Positions 42,491 to 51,449 are shown, counted from the stretch's first letter. The stretch: DNA of 64,000 bases from Christensenella sp. UBA7703 (GCA_002482505.1 DLGD01000001.1:1-64000); one strand, 5' to 3'. Numbers and translations: made by a program. The notes: a model not told the origin generated them from the letters alone.

Positions 42491-44074
42491 TTATTCTTCC
42501 GCGGGCAACACATAGAGTTCGTCAATGCTCATGCCGAAACGCTCCTGAACCACCTGGTCAAAGTATTCCAACGGCTTATAGTACAATTCTTTTCCCTGCG
42601 AATGGAAGGCGTCGCCCACCATCTGATGCACCGCTTCAATGCCGGGGTCTTCCCATCCTTTTGTATCTGTAGCAGGATAATCGTCATAAGCGCAATATGC
42701 GTCGCCCTTTTCCATAGAAACGTGCCATTTACCCTCGTCGGCATAGTATTGCATGACCAAGCTATATCCGTTCACATCGGGATCGTAAAACTCGATGTTC
42801 CATTCCTCTGGGCTCGCGCCCCATTCGGGTTTGTGTATGGTAATTCGCAAGCCTGATTTCTCATACAGGCAAGCCGCCTCGTCCTCATTAGCAGTAAACC
42901 CCAAAGGCTCGTAGGGCAGCGCATATGACGCGGTCGTTTGCTCCGGCTGCGACGCGGTCTGTTCAAAGGGCAGCGCGTAGAGCGCGTCGGCGGTCATGCC
43001 GAATGTTGCCCTGATTGTGCCGTCAAAAACGGGGATAGGCGCAAGCAGCGTGTCCGTTTCGCCCGTTTCGCCCAGTGCTTCCGTTATCATCCGCTCGAAG
43101 CGCTCCCGGTTGTTGGAATCCACCATGATTGTACCGTCCGTCGCGTTGTAGATGTAGTTCATCTGTTCGCCATTCATATTCATTTGAAACACATAGGCGC
43201 TTATTTCCGGATAATACAAGACAACCAAGATATATCCGCTATCCAGCATGAAGTCCATTCTTACGCATTTTGTCATATCTTCCGTCTGCGGAGTACCCCA
43301 TTCGGCGTGGTTGATGTTCACGCTCAACCCGTCGCGCTGAACATCCCCATAGTACGCTTGATTTTTGTCGTTATTCATGGCGAATCCCAGTTCCTGAAGC
43401 GTGGATGTCATTGTAAAATCCCTCTCGTCAAGGTTTGGGTAGATGTCCGAAAGCGGGGAATAGTCGTCTATCGGGCAGTCTGCCAAATACAGACGTTTCA
43501 AGTGCGTCAGCGAAACCAGCGGCGATAAGTCGGCGATCGACGAATTGTCAAGCGTTAAACATTCTAGGTTGATCAGCTGTGCAAGCGGGCTGTAGTCCTG
43601 TGCCGTACAGCCCGACAACGTCAAGACCTTCAAGTTCGTCAGCCCTGCAAGCGGCGCGATATTGGCGACCGGGTTGCCGTATAGCGACAGCAAAGTGAGC
43701 TTTTTGAGCTTCGATAGCGGTGTGATATCGGTGATCGCGTGAAAAGACAGGTCGAGGCTTGCAAGATTTGAGAAGCTTTCCAACCCGCCGATGTCCTTGA
43801 TCGGTGTTTCGTCGGGAATGTACCGCTGCCATTCCAGACTGAGGGTCAGCCTTGTTACCGCCGCGGCATCCGCCAGAGTGATGTCGCCCTCCGATTTACC
43901 CATTGACGCGCGTACCATCGCTTCCAGCGCCGGGTCGGCAAACGTCACGACGATCTCGGAGGGCAAGGAAACCTTGGAAGCGTGCGACGGTGTTTCCGTC
44001 GCGGCGGGTACGCCGCAGCCCAGGAGCCCAAGCAGCAGCATGGCTGCCAACGTGCCGCGCAAGATATTCTTCAT
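42491..44074 (-). CDS. Leucine-rich-repeat lipoprotein with duplicated C-terminal domain
   Basis: Predicted surface lipoprotein of 527 residues. The signal peptide ends at lipobox LLGC (Cys20). A leucine-rich-repeat block (about 75-225) has six or so 22-residue internalin-like units such as LKKLTLLSLYGNPVANIAPL. The C-terminal part contains two related domains of about 140 residues: one starting LGFAMNNDKN and ending FGMTADALYALPFEQ, the other starting LGFTANEDEA and ending FGMSIDELYVLPAEE. The start at 44074 follows AAGGAGAAC; an upstream extension of 40 codons has no ribosome site. The small membrane protein gene lies upstream. A role in surface binding is inferred from family only. Confidence 0.8.
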   Translation of the reverse strand: MKNILRGTLAAMLLLGLLGCGVPAATETPSHASKVSLPSEIVVTFADPALEAMVRASMGKSEGDITLADAAAVTRLTLSLEWQRYIPDETPIKDIGGLESFSNLASLDLSFHAITDITPLSKLKKLTLLSLYGNPVANIAPLAGLTNLKVLTLSGCTAQDYSPLAQLINLECLTLDNSSIADLSPLVSLTHLKRLYLADCPIDDYSPLSDIYPNLDERDFTMTSTLQELGFAMNNDKNQAYYGDVQRDGLSVNINHAEWGTPQTEDMTKCVRMDFMLDSGYILVVLYYPEISAYVFQMNMNGEQMNYIYNATDGTIMVDSNNRERFERMITEALGETGETDTLLAPIPVFDGTIRATFGMTADALYALPFEQTASQPEQTTASYALPYEPLGFTANEDEAACLYEKSGLRITIHKPEWGASPEEWNIEFYDPDVNGYSLVMQYYADEGKWHVSMEKGDAYCAYDDYPATDTKGWEDPGIEAVHQMVGDAFHSQGKELYYKPLEYFDQVVQERFGMSIDELYVLPAEE

Positions 44075-44183
44075 GGTTTTGTTCTCCTTTTTCTGATACT
44101 GATGAGGGGGGAGATCGTTTGCTTTTCGCGCCCATTTAACGCATCGGCGGCACTGCTCGAAACAGGCCGTCGTCTTTACACTC

Positions 44184-44660
44184 TCAACTCCCATGATTTA
44201 TCGTATAGAGCGTTTTGCCGTCCGCCTTAAACCATGCTTTCGATTTCGATTTACTCTGAACTTCCTGACCTGCGATATACCATCGATAATCCGGCGTTTT
44301 TTCAAACTCGACATTCGCTATAAAATGATAGGCAACGCCGGCCTTCACATCGGTTACCTCTTCGCCATCTTCGTTTGCCAACAGCAGCGTATAGGATTTT
44401 CCATATACCTGATAACGCGGGTCCGCTGAATAGCTCATGTCAAGCGATACGTTTGAAAAGTCCTTTTTGAAGACGACAGTTCCTTCAAAGTGCGTTTTTC
44501 TGTATCCTAATTCGTCAAACGTGATTGCTAGATTGCGGTTCTCATTCGCAAGGGCTGCCTTCATGAACAAGGAATAAAGGCCGAATGACAGCGCCACCAG
44601 AGCGCAAAGAATGAAAATCCCCCAAAGTGCCGCATGAGTTTTCTCTTTCTTTGTCCACAT
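44184..44660 (-). CDS. Small single-pass membrane protein, unknown function
   Basis: A 158-residue protein. A short basic N-terminus (MWTKKEKTHA) is followed by one membrane helix (about 11-33, ALWGIFILCALVALSFGLYSL) and an extracellular domain rich in beta-type segments (THFEGTVVFKKDF, YRWYIAGQEVQSKSKSKAW). It is not a lipoprotein. The start at 44660 follows GAGGAGAAC. It lies 110 bases upstream of the leucine-rich-repeat lipoprotein gene in the same direction, so the two may be expressed together. I do not recognise the family. Confidence 0.7.
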   Translation of the reverse strand: MWTKKEKTHAALWGIFILCALVALSFGLYSLFMKAALANENRNLAITFDELGYRKTHFEGTVVFKKDFSNVSLDMSYSADPRYQVYGKSYTLLLANEDGEEVTDVKAGVAYHFIANVEFEKTPDYRWYIAGQEVQSKSKSKAWFKADGKTLYTINHGS

Positions 44661-45091
44661 ATTTGTTCTCCTCTCATTCTCGCGTTTCGAAGCTGCTTCG
44701 CTGCGCAGCCGCATCCTGCAGGATGCTTACAGAACTGTTGGATCAGGGGGTTTCACCTCTCTGATAAACAAAATCGTAATACGGTAAAGGACGGAAAAGG
44801 TGTGCTGTTAGCATACTTTATATTAAAATATATCGCTGAACAAAAACTTCAAAGTATGCACCGCGCACACCAACGGCCCATTTTGGTTTGCTATGCTGAA
44901 CTTAACCATAGTGTGCGCTATAAGCGCCACCGGCAGAAGGCTTGTCCAGTCATTGCCGGTGGTAGGGCATACAAGAACCGGATATAGAAATCGAGCAAGA
45001 AGCGTTCTACAAGTTGCCGCGGGCTGCTGTATGCGGACCGTGCGGGACTTAACACGAGTTTGGATGAACATAAGAATGCGGAGGTAGAATC
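44661..45091. other. Divergent intergenic region with palindromes
   Basis: No gene is seen. Three palindromes lie end to end: CGAAGCTGCTTCG (44688-44700), CTGCGCAG (44701-44708) and GCATCCTGCAGGATGC (44711-44726). A further stem-loop CCACCGGCA/TGCCGGTGG is at 44927-44962. Promoters for the genes on either side were not identified. Confidence 0.5.
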
Positions 45092-45688
45092 ATGGCGAGG
45101 GAAATCGGTCTATCGGGTTATTACTATGACGTTGCTGCTTTGGATACATGCCCGAATTGCGGGAAAGAGTTGCATCCCGTCAGTTTTTACGGTGGGAAAT
45201 TGGTTGACTTTCGGAGATCAAAGGAACAAGGATTGCTTGCTGACGGCGTTCGGACAACAAGAACCTATGGCGATTTTGTACAGTTGCGCGGCGGCTATTG
45301 CTTCGAATGCGAAAAAAGGAAATACGATGAGGAAAACAAGGGAAAAGGCTTCCGATCTGCGCGAAAATGGTTTTTGATCTTTCTGATTACTGCGGTTGCC
45401 TCCTTGCTGGGCGCGGTGATTTTTAACCGATTTGAGGCGAGTGCATTTACCCAGTTGATTGCAATCCTCTTTGGCATTTCCTTCACTGGCCTGATTCCAT
45501 CTTCTATACTTTATATCGTGAGATTGATCCGGAAGAAATCGGATCGCGAATCCCGGATGCCAAGTAGTAAGGAACTATCAGAAACTCTTGTGCTCGTCCT
45601 AAACGGCTCTCCGTCTTCCCTTCTTGCTGCGCAACGGGCAACGGGGATGGATGCATTTTTTACTCCTGATGCAATGAAAAAAATATAA
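45092..45688 (+). CDS. Zinc-ribbon protein with two membrane helices, unknown function
   Basis: A 198-residue protein. Two CxxC pairs near the N-terminus (CPNCGKE at about 20-26 and CFECEKRK at about 70-77) suggest a zinc ribbon. Two hydrophobic helices follow (about 91-110 and 118-140), then a polar C-terminal tail. GGAGG lies in front of the ATG. A 55-residue zinc-motif ORF follows closely and ends at a terminator, so they may form a pair. The family is not recognised. Confidence 0.65.
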   Translation: MAREIGLSGYYYDVAALDTCPNCGKELHPVSFYGGKLVDFRRSKEQGLLADGVRTTRTYGDFVQLRGGYCFECEKRKYDEENKGKGFRSARKWFLIFLITAVASLLGAVIFNRFEASAFTQLIAILFGISFTGLIPSSILYIVRLIRKKSDRESRMPSSKELSETLVLVLNGSPSSLLAAQRATGMDAFFTPDAMKKI

Positions 45689-45725
45689 GATTGCATCATT
45701 CGATGCACGCAGGCCCGGGCAACAC

Positions 45726-45893
45726 ATGAGATCAAACACAATTCGGAGAATAGGAAAAACGAAGTGCTTGATTCACAAGTGGAACAGTTGTAAATGCAAA
45801 CATTGCGGGGCGATACTCGACGAACAGCATGACTGGGTCGGTTATAAATGCACGCATGTGGTAGAGAACAGCAGGATTGAGAAGAGACTTTGA
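45726..45893 (+). CDS. Very small ORF with CxCxxCG...HDW zinc motif
   Basis: A 55-residue frame starting MRSNTIRRIGKTKC and containing KWNSCKCKHCGAILDEQHDW, then a further Cys-His (YKCTHVV). The arrangement resembles a small metal-binding motif that occurs, often repeated, in bacterial proteins. No Shine-Dalgarno is visible before the ATG, so it may start upstream, be translated by coupling to the gene at 45092, or be a fragment. A clear terminator follows 15 bases after the stop, which favours a real operon end. Confidence 0.45.
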   Translation: MRSNTIRRIGKTKCLIHKWNSCKCKHCGAILDEQHDWVGYKCTHVVENSRIEKRL

Positions 45894-45907
45894 ATTTCGC
45901 TCGATAC

Positions 45908-45935
45908 AAAAAAGCAGCCGTGGCTGCTTTTTTTT
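45908..45935 (+). terminator. Rho-independent terminator
   Basis: AAAAAAGCAGCC (45908-45919) pairs with GGCTGCTTTTTT (45922-45933) and the T-run continues. The A-run on the other side would allow action in both directions. Confidence 0.85.
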
Positions 45936-46103
45936 GTCGAAAGCCTTATATCTGAAATTTTTGCCGACGGCGGGAACTGTCAGCTTGAATCGGGATTAAG
46001 TCATCACCGGTGTATCGACAAACATCCTTCAATACATCGGCTGCTATCAAAAACGCTTTGCCGCGGTTTTATCATAAAAACGCAAACAAACAATTGGCAC
46101 ATT

Positions 46104-46877
46104 TTACGGCTCGACCGCAAACCCGCCTTCGTTGTGTTTCAGCGTAATGTGCAAACGTACCGTATCGCCCGACCAGAAGGTGCTGGAATATTCAAGCGCT
46201 TCTCCGCTTTCCAAATAGGAGACTCCGCGGATGAGGATGAGGGGCGCATCGTAAGCACACTTCAATAGATTGCATTCCGACTGCGTGGAACGAACCGCCT
46301 CGATATAGTCTTCTACACGTGTGACGTGGCAATTATAATTCTGTGCCAAAGTGATCGAAATGGAGTTATTGACCATTGGTTCGTCCTCAAGCCCCGGTGC
46401 CAACTTGGCCGGGATATGCGACTGACCAATGGCAAACGGCTTTCCCTTTAGAAAAAACAACCGTTTAATATACACTGCATGATCGGATGGAGCGAGTTTC
46501 AGGTTCTCCGACACGGCGGGAAAGAGGTCGGTCACCACGCGTTTTTCCAGTATTTTTGCGGTCACAGAATAGGCCTGCGTAATCCGGTCCCCCGATACAA
46601 TCGAGTAGCTCAGGTCGTTGACATATGGCGTTGGATCGCCGCATACAAACGTACCACGCCCCCGCATGCGAACGAGAAGGCCGTCTTTTTCGAGCTCCGC
46701 CATGGCCTGCCGAACCGTAATACGGCTCACTCCGTATCGTTCGGCCAGCTCCAGTTCGGGGGGGACGCGCTCGTTGGTCAACCACTCATGGCGGATGATT
46801 CGGTTTCTCAGATCTCTGGCGATTTGATAATAAGCAGGGATGGGAGAGGTTCGGTCTATTTCAATCGGTTTTGTCAT
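46104..46877 (-). CDS. GntR-family regulator (HutC/UTRA type)
   Basis: A 257-residue regulator. The N-terminal winged helix (about 15-85) has ELAERYGVSRITVRQAMAELEKDGLLV with wing GRGTFV, and the UTRA sensor domain has YIKRLFFLKGKPFAIGQSHIP and ALEYSSTFW. FrlR of Bacillus, which controls fructosamine breakdown, belongs to this subfamily. It is divergent from the 13-gene operon starting at 47052, and the shared gap holds a consensus promoter, dyads and a cre-like site. It is the probable repressor of that operon. The effector is likely a phosphorylated intermediate, but this is inference. Confidence 0.9.
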   Translation of the reverse strand: MTKPIEIDRTSPIPAYYQIARDLRNRIIRHEWLTNERVPPELELAERYGVSRITVRQAMAELEKDGLLVRMRGRGTFVCGDPTPYVNDLSYSIVSGDRITQAYSVTAKILEKRVVTDLFPAVSENLKLAPSDHAVYIKRLFFLKGKPFAIGQSHIPAKLAPGLEDEPMVNNSISITLAQNYNCHVTRVEDYIEAVRSTQSECNLLKCAYDAPLILIRGVSYLESGEALEYSSTFWSGDTVRLHITLKHNEGGFAVEP

Positions 46878-46923
46878 AAAATCCTCGGTACTTTTTTCTA
46901 ATTATAGTAATTAAAAGCATGAA

Positions 46924-46937
46924 ATGCAAGCGAAAGC
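46924..46937. promoter_or_regulatory. Candidate CcpA cre site
   Basis: ATGCAAGCGAAAGC fits the catabolite-responsive consensus WTGNAANCGNWNNCW at all of its 14 bases; the next base (G) misses the last position. It lies between the GntR gene and the -35 box of the divergent operon. Confidence 0.45.
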
Positions 46938-46978
46938 GCCTATTTATAAGGGGTTTTTATAAATTTTGTATATTTGAG

Positions 46979-47013
46979 TTGACGATAAGAGGTATAGCGT
47001 TTATAATGTTATA
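46979..47013 (+). promoter_or_regulatory. Sigma-A promoter and dyad for the N-glycoside operon
   Basis: TTGACG (46979-46984), a 17-bp spacer and consensus TATAAT (47002-47007). The -10 box is part of the perfect dyad TATAATGTTATA (47002-47013), a fitting place for GntR repression. A second dyad, TAATTATAGTAATTA (46899-46913), lies nearer the regulator gene and may serve its own promoter. Confidence 0.85.
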
Positions 47014-47051
47014 AAAGTAATACAATAAAACAAATGAGCGGAGGGGATCGC

Positions 47052-47966
47052 ATGAAGCAGTCGGTATCGGTCGTGGGCGCTGCTGCAATCGGAGACTATA
47101 TTTTCCGCCTCGACAAACTGCCGGAAAAAGGGGAGATCGTACCCCTCAACTGGTTCTCAATGGACCTCGAACCCGGAGGCTGCGCGCCGAACATAGCCGC
47201 AGGGCTCGCCTCCCACGGGGTGGTGGAACCGGTATTGCTTTATCCAGTCGGCTCCGATTTTCCGCAGACAAAGATCCTTGAAAGATGGCTGGCGGCGGGT
47301 ATCAACTGTTCGCGTTTAACACGTGTTCCAGATGTGCCGTCCGGTCGTGCCTGGGTCTATATGCAAAACGACGGCAGTACGATGTGCTTCGCATATGCGG
47401 GTGCTGCGGACGCGGCAATTGCGTCCGATCCCGGCGAACTGTCGGATATCGTCGTCATCGCGCCGGTACTCAATCATTTTACAAAAGCCTATCTCAATAA
47501 AGCGATTCAGGACAATAAAACAACAGTCATTACAGGAATTGGAAGTCAGAGCATCATCCCGTATATTTCACAAATTGACGTACTCATCATCAACGAATAT
47601 GAGGCGGGGCAGCTTTGCAAAGCCCTCGATTGCGATGGACCGGTTCGCATACTGGACAACAACCCGAATCTGCGGCTTTATGTCACGCGCGGGGCGCGCG
47701 GTAGCGTGGTCTATATGCGTGACGAAATCGTTGAAATCCCGATTGTGAAAGAGGATTACCGTGTTGATTCAACAGGTGCGGGGGATGCCTACTGCAGCGG
47801 GATAGTCAGCGCGATGGTCATGGGCAAGGACGCCGTGATGGCTGCCTATTACGGCGCGGCAAATGCGAGCTTTGTCCTGGAAAATGTTGGCGGTCAGACC
47901 AACCTGCCATCTTGGAAACGGCTGGAAGAACGGCTGAAAAGCCAGTTTGGCTATCAATATAAATGA
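47052..47966 (+). CDS. PfkB-family carbohydrate kinase
   Basis: Ribokinase-like kinase of 304 residues with DLEPGGCAPNIAAGLASHG and the catalytic DSTGAGDAYCSGIVSAM carrying the Asp base. The start at 47052 is set by GGAGGGG; an in-frame ATG six codons earlier overlaps that site. First gene of the operon. In Bacillus frl-type operons a kinase of this family (FrlD) phosphorylates the imported fructosamine at C6, so a similar step on an N-glycoside or its free sugar is plausible. Its stop overlaps the next gene by four bases. Confidence 0.88.
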   Translation: MKQSVSVVGAAAIGDYIFRLDKLPEKGEIVPLNWFSMDLEPGGCAPNIAAGLASHGVVEPVLLYPVGSDFPQTKILERWLAAGINCSRLTRVPDVPSGRAWVYMQNDGSTMCFAYAGAADAAIASDPGELSDIVVIAPVLNHFTKAYLNKAIQDNKTTVITGIGSQSIIPYISQIDVLIINEYEAGQLCKALDCDGPVRILDNNPNLRLYVTRGARGSVVYMRDEIVEIPIVKEDYRVDSTGAGDAYCSGIVSAMVMGKDAVMAAYYGAANASFVLENVGGQTNLPSWKRLEERLKSQFGYQYK

Positions 47967-48994
47967 AGGGGAATAAGGAATTGGACACAAAGGAGCGAGT
48001 TTTAGGCGGATTATACGGAATGGCGATTGGCGACTCACTCGGGGTTCCGTCATCTTTCATGACGCCGGCGTATATCCAAAAAACATGGGGGTGGATCGAC
48101 ACCTTTTATTCGGCGGAGAAAGGCCATATTTATCACGATGGCCTGAAGGCCGGTGAATATACGGATGATTCGGAACAGGCGCTTGCGCTGCTCAATTCGT
48201 TCATACGGAACGAACGGGTTGTTCCGCTGGATGTGGTTCAGGAGATCATCAACTGGGCGAACCGGGTAAAGAATAAATACGCAAGCCCACTCGGACCGAG
48301 CACGGAGCGTGCGCTCAAAGCGATTCAAAAGGGAGCGGATCTCTCGGTCAGCGGACGATATGCAACCACCAACGGCGGGGCGATGCGAATCAGCCCGCTT
48401 GGCATGATACACGGGCTGCGGGGCAGTTCGATCGAAGAGATGCTCAAAGACGTGCATCTGGCATGCTTGCCCACGCATAACACCGGCGTATGCATTTCTG
48501 CAGCGGCGGCGATTGCCTGGGGAACGGCGCTGTGTGTGCGTGGCGAACGGGATATCGGCAAAATTGTTGAAGGCACCATCGCTGCCGCGGAGCAGGGGCG
48601 TTCCTACGGCTTCGATGTTGTTTCGCCCTCCATCGGAAAGCGCATCGCATATGCCTATGAGCTGGTCTTAAAGGCGGGTGATGCCAAACAGGCGATGCAG
48701 GATATCTACGACTTCTTTGGAGGCGGCGATCTTGCGGCGGATTCGATTCCCGCGGCGATCGCGATGTTCGCGCTCGGCAAAGGCGCGGCAAAACCTGTGT
48801 TGGAGTATTGTGTCAATCTCGGGGGCGACTGCGACACAAACGCGGCAATGGCGGGGTCGATGGCCGGGGCATACTCGGGCGTTTCCGCCCTGCCAGAGGA
48901 TTGGAAGAAAACGATTGCAACCGTGAACCGGATTGATCTGGAAGCGTACGCGGATAAGCTCATTCAATTGGTATCCGGATGGAAAGCCGCATAG
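47963..48994 (+). CDS. ADP-ribosylglycohydrolase-family protein 1
   Basis: An all-alpha hydrolase of 343 residues of the ADP-ribosylglycohydrolase family, which cleaves N- or O-glycosidic bonds to ribose with a two-Mg site. The conserved elements are GLYGMAIGDSLG (about 17-28), the metal segment YTDDSEQALALL, and the late metal segment GGDCDTNAAMAGSMAGA. The ATG overlaps the kinase stop (ATGA) but has no ribosome site; a TTG at 47981, preceded by AAGGGGAATAAGGAA, is a real alternative. The placement next to kinase and importer genes suggests it acts on a small imported glycoside rather than on ADP-ribosylated protein. Confidence 0.85.
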   Translation: MKGNKELDTKERVLGGLYGMAIGDSLGVPSSFMTPAYIQKTWGWIDTFYSAEKGHIYHDGLKAGEYTDDSEQALALLNSFIRNERVVPLDVVQEIINWANRVKNKYASPLGPSTERALKAIQKGADLSVSGRYATTNGGAMRISPLGMIHGLRGSSIEEMLKDVHLACLPTHNTGVCISAAAAIAWGTALCVRGERDIGKIVEGTIAAAEQGRSYGFDVVSPSIGKRIAYAYELVLKAGDAKQAMQDIYDFFGGGDLAADSIPAAIAMFALGKGAAKPVLEYCVNLGGDCDTNAAMAGSMAGAYSGVSALPEDWKKTIATVNRIDLEAYADKLIQLVSGWKAA

Positions 48995-49048
48995 CGCTGC
49001 GTGGCGATCCATTTGAGAGCATAAAGCAAAATAAACGGAGGAAGAACA

Positions 49049-50458
49049 ATGAAAAGGATACTTGCAATCTTGTTGGTTTGTTTCATGGCGCTCGGGCTGT
49101 TTGCCTGTACAGGCACACCGCCTGCGACGCAGGACAATTCTGCCACAACCGATGAAACCGCGGCTACGCAAGCCCCCGCAGCCGAGAATCCCACCACCGA
49201 CGCTGCCCGCAAGCAAATTACATTCTGGTTCTGGGGCGCAGCTACTCCGTATCAGGAAACCATGGTGAACGTTCTGTGCGGTTGGTATAACAAATCCCAG
49301 AGCGAGTATGAGCTCGTGATGGAATTCCGCAATACCGTCGACACAGATATCCCCGTTGCGCTCGCGGCGGGTGCGGCACCGGACATCATCTACGCGTCCG
49401 GCCCATCCTATACCTCCACCTATGCGCAGGAAGGTCTCGTTCTCGATCTCAACGCCTATGCCGAACAGTACGGCTGGAAGGATCGTGTACTCAGCGTTAT
49501 GTATGACGCCTGCACAGTCGACAGCAAACTCTATTCCATCCCCGGCGCGATGGTAGTCGGCGGACTCTATTACAACAAAGAACTCTTTACGGAAAAGGGC
49601 TGGCAGGCCCCGAAGACCTGGGACGAGATGATTGCCCTGTTTGACGCGGCGCAGGCCGACGGTATCTATGCGCTCGGCGCAGGCAACAAAGGCTGGAAAC
49701 CGTGCAACATCCACTTTGGCTCAATGGTCATCAACCACACACTGGCACCGTCTGCCATGTATGACGCGCTGTCCGGCACCACAAGCTTTGATACGCCCGA
49801 TATGGTCAACGCAGTGCAGATCTCCGCGGACTGGTACAACAAAGGCTATTTCGCGGGACAGGATTATGTGAACCTCGACTCGATGGAGGTTATGCAGCTG
49901 CTGGCCGACAAACGCTGTGCAATGGTCATGGCGCCGACGCTTTACACGCAGTTTGTTGCGCAGTCCACCCTGGCGAACAATCCGGAAGCGGTTGGCTTCG
50001 TACCGATGCCCTCCACCTATACGGATGAACCGATTTATGATGTCTCCATGACGTCGAACTATGCGATCAACGCCGCAACGCAATATCCGGACGAGTGCGC
50101 AAAGATTCTGGACTATATGCTCACGCCGGAATTCGTTGTTGAAATGACGAAGGGTTGGCCGGGATACTGGACAATCCCGATCAAGGAACTTGCAAATGTT
50201 GACACCTCCTCTCTCACGGGGCTTTCACTCTTTACCATCGATTGCGTGAAGAATGCAATTCCGTACATCGACAAAGGAAACTTTGCATACCATCCCTCCA
50301 CGTTCTTCCCGCCGGCCACGGTGACGGCATTCACCGATATCGACACGGTCTGGCAGGGTGTGGTGACAGCGGAACAGTATTGCGCAACGGTCGCAAAGGA
50401 ACTTGACGCCGAGATCGCGGCAAAGTTGATCTGCCCGCTCGCAAAACCGGCTTACTAA
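49049..50458 (+). CDS. ABC transporter substrate-binding lipoprotein (CUT1 family)
   Basis: Membrane-anchored binding protein of 469 residues. The signal peptide ends LFAC (Cys20), a low-complexity linker follows (to about 48), then a family 1 extracellular solute-binding domain beginning KQITFWFWGAATPY, with VPLP-like FVPMPSTYTDE and KILDYMLTPEFV segments. CUT1 binding proteins take up oligosaccharides or glycosides. GGAGG precedes the ATG. Two permeases follow, but no ATPase lies in this operon. Confidence 0.9.
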   Translation: MKRILAILLVCFMALGLFACTGTPPATQDNSATTDETAATQAPAAENPTTDAARKQITFWFWGAATPYQETMVNVLCGWYNKSQSEYELVMEFRNTVDTDIPVALAAGAAPDIIYASGPSYTSTYAQEGLVLDLNAYAEQYGWKDRVLSVMYDACTVDSKLYSIPGAMVVGGLYYNKELFTEKGWQAPKTWDEMIALFDAAQADGIYALGAGNKGWKPCNIHFGSMVINHTLAPSAMYDALSGTTSFDTPDMVNAVQISADWYNKGYFAGQDYVNLDSMEVMQLLADKRCAMVMAPTLYTQFVAQSTLANNPEAVGFVPMPSTYTDEPIYDVSMTSNYAINAATQYPDECAKILDYMLTPEFVVEMTKGWPGYWTIPIKELANVDTSSLTGLSLFTIDCVKNAIPYIDKGNFAYHPSTFFPPATVTAFTDIDTVWQGVVTAEQYCATVAKELDAEIAAKLICPLAKPAY

Positions 50459-50480
50459 ACAAGCACTCCCATAGGATTCC

Positions 50481-50514
50481 TGCGGCGGCTGCGGCATGAA
50501 TCGCAGCCGCCGCA
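50481..50514 (+). other. Strong stem-loop after the binding-protein gene
   Basis: A perfect 13-bp GC-rich stem TGCGGCGGCTGCG (50481-50493) and CGCAGCCGCCGCA (50502-50514) with an 8-base loop. No T-run follows. It lies between the binding-protein and permease genes. Confidence 0.8.
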
Positions 50515-50555
50515 TCGAGCGTTCTGTACCGAAACATTCAGTAGGGGGTATACCC

Positions 50556-51449
50556 GTGATTCGTACCAGAAAGAAAAGAGACGTCCGGGAAAGAAAATTG
50601 CCATATCATCTGCTGTCGCTGCCGGCAATCTTCTTGAGCGGGTCGATTGTCCTCCTGCCGGCGATTCAAACAATCTTTGCCTCGTTCACCAAATGGAATG
50701 GCATCTCGAAGGCAAAGGTTTGGATCGGGCTGCAGAATTATCAGGAGATTTTCCACGACTGGGTATTCTGGAAATCTCTGACCAACAATGTCAAGTGGAC
50801 GCTGATCTTCGTGACGGTTCCCGTCATCATCGCAATGCTTGCGTCCGTGTTTATTGCGTATTACAGAATCGGGCATAAGACGTTTCAAGCCATCTACCTG
50901 ATCCCGTATCTTCTTGCGCCTACGACAAACGCAATCATCTGGCTGAATATCATCTTCAGCCCGAACGCCGGATTGATCGGGTTTTTGCAACGGGCCGGCT
51001 GGGAGATTACCTCACCGCTTGGAAACATGGGCACGGCACTGCTGGGCGTTGCTATGGTGGATATCTGGCACTATTGGGGCTTCTTGACGGTCATATTCTT
51101 AGCCGCGCTGCGGCAGACACCGCTGGACCAGCTGGAGTCCGCACAGCTCGACGGCGCGAACGGCTGGAAGCTTTTCTTCAATATCTATCTGCCGAACATT
51201 TTGCCGACCGTGTCTCTTATGATCGTATTGATCGTGATCTACTCCTTTATGACCTATGACTATATCTATTTGCTGACGCAGGGCGGGCCCGCGCATTCCA
51301 CAGAGGTGCTCAGCACCTATGCGTATTCGCTCGCATTCAGCGCATTCAAGTTTGGAAAAGCCGCTGCGGTATCACTCTCGATGGGACTGATTGGAAGTGT
51401 CGCTGCATATTTCTATACATGGCTGTCGCGGAAGGAGGCAATTGAATGA
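50556..51449 (+). CDS. ABC transporter permease 1 (MalF/UgpA type)
   Basis: Inner-membrane permease of about 297 residues with six main hydrophobic segments and the cytoplasmic EAA loop around ESAQLDGANGWKLFFNIYLP (shown in part), which contacts the ATPase. I chose the GTG start at 50556 because AGGGGG lies upstream; an ATG at 50496 would place translation inside the stem-loop. The gene overlaps the second permease by four bases. Confidence 0.88.
   Translation: MIRTRKKRDVRERKLPYHLLSLPAIFLSGSIVLLPAIQTIFASFTKWNGISKAKVWIGLQNYQEIFHDWVFWKSLTNNVKWTLIFVTVPVIIAMLASVFIAYYRIGHKTFQAIYLIPYLLAPTTNAIIWLNIIFSPNAGLIGFLQRAGWEITSPLGNMGTALLGVAMVDIWHYWGFLTVIFLAALRQTPLDQLESAQLDGANGWKLFFNIYLPNILPTVSLMIVLIVIYSFMTYDYIYLLTQGGPAHSTEVLSTYAYSLAFSAFKFGKAAAVSLSMGLIGSVAAYFYTWLSRKEAIE

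Larger units (their letters stand above)
45694..46103. other. Intergenic tail region
   Basis: Apart from the small zinc-motif ORF (45726-45893) and the terminator at 45908-45935, nothing is recognised up to the stop of the minus-strand GntR gene at 46104. Confidence 0.4.
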
